Part shown: in pieces, positions 59,501 through 64,000 of the stretch | How the letters are laid out: every line of letters begins with the position of its first letter | Numbering within the stretch: position 1 is the first letter of the stretch | Assembly (NCBI GenBank): GCA_963920665.1 | Contig: OY987265.1 | Coordinates: forward strand, 16,683,001 to 16,747,000 | DNA from: Straminergon stramineum | Taxonomy: Eukaryota > Streptophyta > Bryopsida > Hypnales > Calliergonaceae | DNA: 64,000 bases | Direction: 5' to 3' | Translations under genes and position numbers: made by a program | The notes under the pieces: model-generated | What the model was told of the DNA's origin: nothing | What the model saw: only the letters and a program-made list of their open reading frames with translations | Database searches by the model: none

Positions 59501-59885
59501 GATATCATGACAAGAGATAGTGAAACCAATTACCCTCTAGTATGAATTCAAAAAATCAAACACATTCAACAAATTGTATTTCATTGAACAATACTCATAG
59601 AGCTACTATATATCATATAGAAATAAAAATACATACTTAACTTAATTACATACATAAATACTTAAAACAAGATTGTTTATAAAGATTGATGTAAGCCAAA
59701 TAGATAACTATACAAATAACTTTGAAATTTGAATACTACAATATTCTAACATCCACTTTCGAGCTCTAACAATTACTAAAGAACATTTATGCTCACCAGG
59801 TAAACCATGCAAAAACCATGTATATCCAAAATGTGAAGATGGCCAATGTGATGAAAATCGCAATCCACATCAAAAAGCACGCCAT
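55321..59885 (-). CDS. Kinase-NBS-LRR immune receptor with N-terminal hydrophobic helix, copy 2
   Basis: The inferred coding exons are 59797-59885, 57939-59469, 56739-57785 and 55321-56544, giving 1296 residues. Order: hydrophobic helix (1-29), helical region (about 30-235), protein kinase (about 240-515), NB-ARC (541-889), then 14 LRR units. All exons are open and the phases agree. Introns are 327, 153 and 194 nt, close to 313, 149 and 194 in copy 1, with GT..AG borders. Relative to copy 1 it ends early at TAA 55321-55323 and lacks about 15 further LRRs and the ZZ-like module, so the receptor may be truncated but plausible. Kinase-headed NLRs are known from mosses; the expected role is pathogen-triggered signalling. 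No ligand or partner can be inferred. Confidence 0.78.
56739..57785 (-). CDS. NLR copy 2, exon 3: NB-ARC domain
   Basis: 349 codons beginning after acceptor TACAG|GTGAATGAG. P-loop GIGGIGKTTLAKAIF (575-589), kinase-2 VLLILDDI (about 650), GTAIIITTRQW, GLPLSLKVMG (741-750), FLDVACFF and MHDQLRDMG (858-866). All core ATP-binding and MHD elements are intact. Exon length is identical to copy 1. Confidence 0.88.
57939..59469 (-). CDS. NLR copy 2, exon 2: helical region and intact protein kinase
   Basis: 511 codons. Residues about 60-150 of the protein are rich in leucine and amphipathic (around FVCEELFVLQKKVEIV and FRELLLDLQCCYDAAREMY) and look like a helical bundle. The kinase shows GKGGYGDV (246-253), lysine in ATKVL (266), HLDLKPDN (365-372), DYG (393-395), GTPRYMAPE (to 424) and DVWSFAMICSEIL. 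HLD instead of HRD marks a non-RD kinase, and DYG replaces DFG. The lysine and both aspartates are present, so activity is possible. The C-terminal lobe is complete. Confidence 0.85.
59797..59885 (-). CDS. NLR copy 2, exon 1: hydrophobic N-terminal helix
   Basis: ATG at 59885-59883 begins 29 codons plus TG, ending at donor CTG|GTGAGC. The peptide starts MACFLMWIAIFITLAIF and continues apolar and aromatic through MVFAWFT, with no charged residue, long enough to span a membrane. Splicing to CACAG|GAAAGACAAGG makes TGG and continues KDKDFSQ. The lysine- and aspartate-rich stretch right after it would lie on the cytosolic side if this is a signal anchor. It is too short to appear as an ordinary open frame and is supported by conservation in copy 1 (14568-14650). 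Confidence 0.72.
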
Positions 59886-59920
59886 TTATTGCAACAAATG
59901 GAGAAATATATCCAAGATCT
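59886..59920 (-). other. Possible splice acceptor and 5' UTR before NLR copy 2 start codon
   Basis: GTTATTGTAG|ATCTTGG sits about 32 bases before the ATG on the minus strand, conserved with copy 1. It would accept an intron beginning at the donor near 61701. Confidence 0.4.
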
Positions 59921-61230
59921 ACAATAACTCCAAAACAAATCCAAGCAAATAGTTAGAACATAACATTCAAATGAGGAAAAATAGCAAGGTCCCCCGAAAC
60001 TTCAATTATACAATACATTTAAGATCACCTTCCATAAAGAGTTCTATCAAAACTATATACCAATACTTAGACAAATCTACTATCATACAATAATTAAGAG
60101 TTACAAAATAGAGCAATCTTATCTAAATTTAATAAGTAACAAAAATTTACATTAACATTGTAAAGTATAAAATCAAGAAATCCACAATAAATTATTAACA
60201 ATTTTGATAATATACAACAATTGGTATCAAAGATTGCATTCCAAACTAGAACAATGATTATGGTCTACATCCACAAGAATAACGCACTATTTGGATAGTT
60301 TAAACTAGGATTCAATGTTCATTGGTAGTTGAAGTCAACAAATTGAAACATAATTGAAAAAGATTCACAAATGACACATCTTAAATACAAATTGGATACA
60401 TTCACAATATCCAACACATACTTTGCTCACTATCCTCAATTTCAAGATTCTAAATCACATCTCATTGACAATACAACTCTCTATGCAATGCCATGTTCTT
60501 TGAGAAAAACACAAGTATAAGGTTTGATAAAGTTTTGGGGGACATGTCATACCTCCTAATTGATAAGTCCATATCAAAAACATATTGTTTCACATATGAA
60601 ACATAGATGTCAAAAATATTTAGGTAGTGTTGAATCTTGACATTTCTCAAGCAAATTAGAGATAGTTCATAATCAAATACAATGGAGTCAAGCAAACATG
60701 TTAAACCTCTCATCTCAATAGTTGAATGGTTGTATCACAAGAATGTCCTCAAAAATTTATCCACACTACATTTTGTATAGAATTCATCAAAATTGAATTT
60801 GCTTATACAAAAGCCAGGATGACTCTTACAAAAAGAATGTAATGCACTCAAGCTCCCAATTATTTTTCCATTTCTTATGGCAAAAGAAGAGGGATCAACT
60901 TCAAAAATCTAAGTTTTTACCTATTGACATTACTAATTGATGGTATGTAAGACATTGGAACTCATTGAACTAGAGGCATTACAATACAATTGATCCCACA
61001 ATTGGATCCAAACAACAATTTGATTCACAACATATCTCTCATTTGTGTCAAACTTACAACCTATCCTCCATCCATGGTTGCAACAACATACTCTTTTAAT
61101 CCTTGATTTCATCGGTCATTGGTTGCTTCTTATCCAATCCTAATGGACTATTGGATGCACTCATCCACAATTGGCTGAGCGAAACAACAAAAACACACCA
61201 TGATAATGAAACAACTTTAACAAAAGATTA
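59921..61230. other. NLR copy 2 upstream or 5' UTR-intron sequence
   Basis: AT-rich, aligned with 14691-15490 and 16418-16500. It holds the uninterrupted TTAA site (61096-61099) of the transposon found in copy 1. The frame at 60462-60713 has no domain. No separate gene is seen. Confidence 0.5.
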
Positions 61231-61234
61231 ATTG

Positions 61235-62000
61235 GTTTGGAACAATTTGGAACACTCTGCCGGTCCATTTAGAATACACACCTTACATGTGCTGCCGATC
61301 CAATTGCAAGGGAGAGGAGCGCCCCAAATTGCTCAAGAAACAGAGCACCAACTCCTACTCTCCGCAAGAAAGAGTGAAGATGTAGGTCCAGACGATCTGC
61401 CATCTTGCATTGTTAGTTTGAAACTCCAGCGATGAAATGACGCAGCAGAGAAGAAGCCAATAGGCCACCGCTGAAACTACCATACAAGCCAGAAACACAA
61501 GGGCGACCATAGTTTGGATGTCATTTGGAACAAAATAACGGAAACCAACACCAACACCAACATGTTACCAAACTCTCGACATCCAGATCTCAAGCTCCCA
61601 ACCCCACAATCCACTTTTGTGGTATCACACAGAGAAAAACTGGCGAGGAAGTGAACCTACTTCAATGAGCGACAACATAGCCCCAGGACTTCGAAACTTA
61701 CAGAGTTAGAGTAAGTTCCCTGATGCCGACTATGGCAGCAACGATGCAAGAAAGTTTGCCCGAACGATGAGAGCGTGAACAAGCACGTGGAGATGTTCAG
61801 ACGATGTACTGCAGCTTCGAAGGTGTAAAAGCTTCTAAAGAGAATCTCTAAAGCAAAAACACAGAGAGTGGGACGAGTAGCTTGGTCGCAGAGTTCGAAG
61901 AGAGGGAAGAGAGCCATAGCCAGCGTGAACTGTGAAGGAGCCATGGACAGGGGTGTGGTAGTCTTGCTGTACCCGTGACCCAGTCGTAGTTGGTAGTGGG
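61235..62000 (-). promoter_or_regulatory. Putative untranslated first exon and promoter block of NLR copy 2
   Basis: Matches 17050-17800. The donor CTCT|GTAAGTTTC (last exon base 61702) is conserved. A frame at 61657-61944 starts MAPSQFTLAMALF, but in copy 1 the start is CTG and the frame breaks, so protein coding is doubtful. Proposed as 5' UTR exon 1 of the NLR, about 1.8 kb upstream of the start codon. Confidence 0.45.
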
Positions 62001-62126
62001 GGCAATAATTTAAGGGGACATTTAACTCACGTGGGACCTGCCTTCCCCACGTGAAGTGTACTATTCTACAGTAGGATCATTTCCAATGCTGGGGATCCGT
62101 GCTGTCGGAATGCTTAGCCAGATTTT

Positions 62127-62249
62127 TATTTTTATTTTTTACACAAATGAAACGGAATTTCATTGCAAAGAAGGAATGATACAAGCCAGCCAGACACAAG
62201 TGGCCTGGCCAGGGACAACATGACAAGGACAACACAAACAAGACGGACA
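62127..62249 (-). mobile_element. SINE-like element, minus orientation, with 15-bp duplication and empty site
   Basis: Flanked by GCTTAGCCAGATTTT (62112-62126) and GCTAAGCCAGATTTT (62250-62264), one mismatch. The T run then TTACACAAATGAAACGGAAT is the complement of the family 3' end. The empty site is at 912-936 (GCTTAGCCAGATTTCAGG). Confidence 0.8.
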
Positions 62250-62419
62250 GCTAAGCCAGATTTTCAGGATTCCACACGATGGTCCGCACGACTGTACAGA
62301 AGCTTGATGGGACAGGGCTGTGGTAGGCTCACTGTAGCCATGGCCCAGTCGTAGTTGGACCTGCTTGCATGCACAGGCAGAATTCCCCCCGTGAAAAGTA
62401 CTATTAGACCTTCTTGTGG

Positions 62420-62566
62420 AGTCTTTTGGGTGGCCATCATGTTTGTCTGTCTGGGGGTCAGGTTGGTTGTTTGTCTTCCCCACCAAGCTGCTTGCAGCTG
62501 TTTGGTATGTAGTTCTAGTTTTGCAGTGAAATTCTGTTTCATTTGTGTCAAAAAAAGAAAAGAAAT
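62420..62566 (+). mobile_element. SINE-like element, plus orientation, no duplication seen
   Basis: It ends TTTTGCAGTGAAATTCTGTT, then TCATTTGTGTC and an A-rich tail. Compared with 17846-17915, about 70 bp of the target is missing, which would explain the absence of a duplication. Confidence 0.6.
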
Positions 62567-63437
62567 GCTGGGCCTGATTTTGAGGATTCCACACAATGGT
62601 CTGCACATCTGTACTGACAGTAAGCAAAAGCATGGTCAAGTTGGCCATGGCTGCATCACCCATCAGGTATTGGGACCCAGCTCCCCAAAAAATCCCAGTG
62701 AGGAAACACATGAACTCAACTCTCAACTCTTGAGGGGCATTCATTTGTTTCAACATGAAAACTACAGTAACTAACATGAAGGACATTCTATGTTCTGGTT
62801 CAGTCAAATTTCATTAGTTTTCTATATTACAGTAAAAAATACCTTTCTAAAGTTTGATGTTTTTCTCATGTAGTCATGTAAGGTAACATGCTCTGAAATC
62901 AAGCAGGCATTTAGAATCACCCCTAGAGAAGGGATTGAAATAGTGCAGATAGTTCTGAAAATGGACAAGTTTTTTGTGAGGTGAGGAAATCTGATTCAAA
63001 GTGAGTGGTTTCAAGACAGTGACTAGTCCATCGGGAGTAGCATAATGTGTAATTCATGACTCATTATTGAACTTCAATTGATGAGACAGAAATTTCAGAT
63101 TATAATAAGCAACAACAATAAAATATAATTAAAAGTAGGAAAGGCAATAAAAGAAAATGAAGACTGAATCTGTTTTTGCTTACTACATGCCTTGCTCCAT
63201 TTTTGACACTCTCTATGTGCATTCACATGCTTTCATGAACACCCACAACTCCTTTCTAATCAGCTTTAGTACTGTCTTGCTTTGTTCTAAGACACTTTTC
63301 AATTGATGATTACTATAGTCTATGCACATTACTAGCGACCTACATCAGTTTGCCTTCAAAAAATTGTATTTTTTTCTATCAGAGTCAAAAAATTACAAAA
63401 AAAAATTGCCTTGCATCTGTCTTTCTTTTCTCTATCT

Positions 63438-63766
63438 AAGGTAGGAGGCTTGAACTCCGTTAGGGCATTTTGAATCGCCCACCTCTCAAATGTACACTAT
63501 TTGTACATAGGATTTTTTCATCTTTTCATGGATGTACCAATTGTGTACATTTGAGGAGGTGGGCGATTTTAGAGCCCTATACCATTTCGACTTCAAAAAT
63601 TCATAACTAATTCTACGAAGTTCAAAAAAGTATGAAATGACTTGGGATAGATGTCAATTTCTCTTGTCTTTGAAGAAAAATTTACTAAAAAATATTTCAA
63701 TAAGTTTCACCTCCCCAAAATTTAGTTTCAGCTCTTACATGGGAACTTTATGAACATCCTACCTTA
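63438..63766. mobile_element. AAGGTAGGAGGCTT-ended MITE with internal palindrome
   Basis: Ends AAGGTAGGAGGCTT and GAACATCCTACCTT. The internal pair CGCCCACCTCTCAAATGTAC and GTACATTTGAGGAGGTGGGCG corresponds to that of the 21988 copy, and the 3' half is collinear with it. Confidence 0.68.
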
Positions 63767-64000
63767 CCCAAAATTAATTTCAAATGTTTGAACATGCACC
63801 CTCAGCCACAAATCTGTTTTTTTCCTTAGATGGTTGGTTTCTGAACCTTTTACTACAGTACTATATTGTATACCAAAAATTAGACTTCAATTTTTCTTAA
63901 TTATAAACATTCATAGGAAATTTATGCAATTTTTAAAAATAACTGTTTTGTACTTACTAAAGTATTTTCAAAAATGTCTAATTAGTATAAAATTTGAAAA

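Larger units (their letters stand above)
61970..64000. repeat. Third copy of the NLR-upstream block, interrupted by SINEs and a MITE-bearing insertion
   Basis: Follows 775-964 and then 2400-2870 and 17900-18370. Insertions specific to this copy are the SINE-like elements at 62127-62249 and about 62420-62566, and about 1 kb at 62878-63850 that contains the AAGGTAGGAGGC element. After 63850 homology resumes (ACTATATTGTATACC) to the window end, so the block continues outside. Confidence 0.7.

Noticed and set aside
61657..61944. 95-residue protein MAPSQFTLAMALF... as a separate gene
   Set aside because: The start codon and frame are not conserved in the 17600-17815 copy, while the splice donor is. 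A non-coding exon fits better.

Overview
The window looks like a nuclear segment of a non-angiosperm land plant, most likely a moss or other early-diverging lineage. It is AT-rich, intron-bearing, crowded with small DNA transposons and SINEs, and its only substantial host genes are two NLR-type immune receptor loci with an N-terminal protein kinase instead of a TIR or RPW8 domain. Kinase-NBS-LRR receptors have been reported from mosses; the moss assignment is otherwise an inference. No tRNA, rRNA, CRISPR array or prokaryotic feature was seen.

NLR pair. Two paralogous loci lie on the minus strand, at about 8457-14650 (copy 1) and 54120-59885 (copy 2). Both have the same four coding exons with matching phases: a tiny first exon encoding a very hydrophobic N-terminal helix, a helical-region-plus-kinase exon, an NB-ARC exon of identical length (1047 nt), and an LRR exon made of 72-bp (24-residue) units. 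Copy 1 ends in a cysteine-pair module resembling half of a ZZ zinc finger. Its kinase exon and its LRR exon each carry one in-frame stop. Copy 2 is open from helix to LRR 14, then stops. Beyond that stop the LRR units and the ZZ-like module are still recognisable but broken. The two copies are therefore damaged in complementary places. The duplicated segment extends well beyond the genes (about 8160-19970 matches about 53850-64000) and includes an upstream block with a conserved splice donor that may be an untranslated first exon. A third, gene-less copy of part of the upstream block sits at about 1984-4860.

Mobile DNA. (i) A TTAA-targeting, CCCC-ended non-autonomous transposon of about 0.92 kb has three full copies; one is verified by its empty site in the paralogous segment. 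(ii) A SINE-like family ending in TTTCATTTGTGTCAAAA has several copies with clear target-site duplications and empty sites. (iii) Single small elements have diagnostic ends: CACTA-like (32537-32751), PIF/Harbinger-like (48080-48627) and one with a 9-bp duplication (52190-52595). (iv) A family has ends beginning AAGGTAGGAGGCTC. (v) Remnants include a MULE-type SWIM zinc-finger protein (5604-6989), a LINE C-terminus (27911-28213) and a GC-rich gag-like coding relic (24647-26298) with five in-frame stops.

The stretches 35140-41650, 45780-48075 and 48630-52180 are AT-rich and I see no gene in them. All calls come from reading the sequence; no database search, alignment program or expression data was used.
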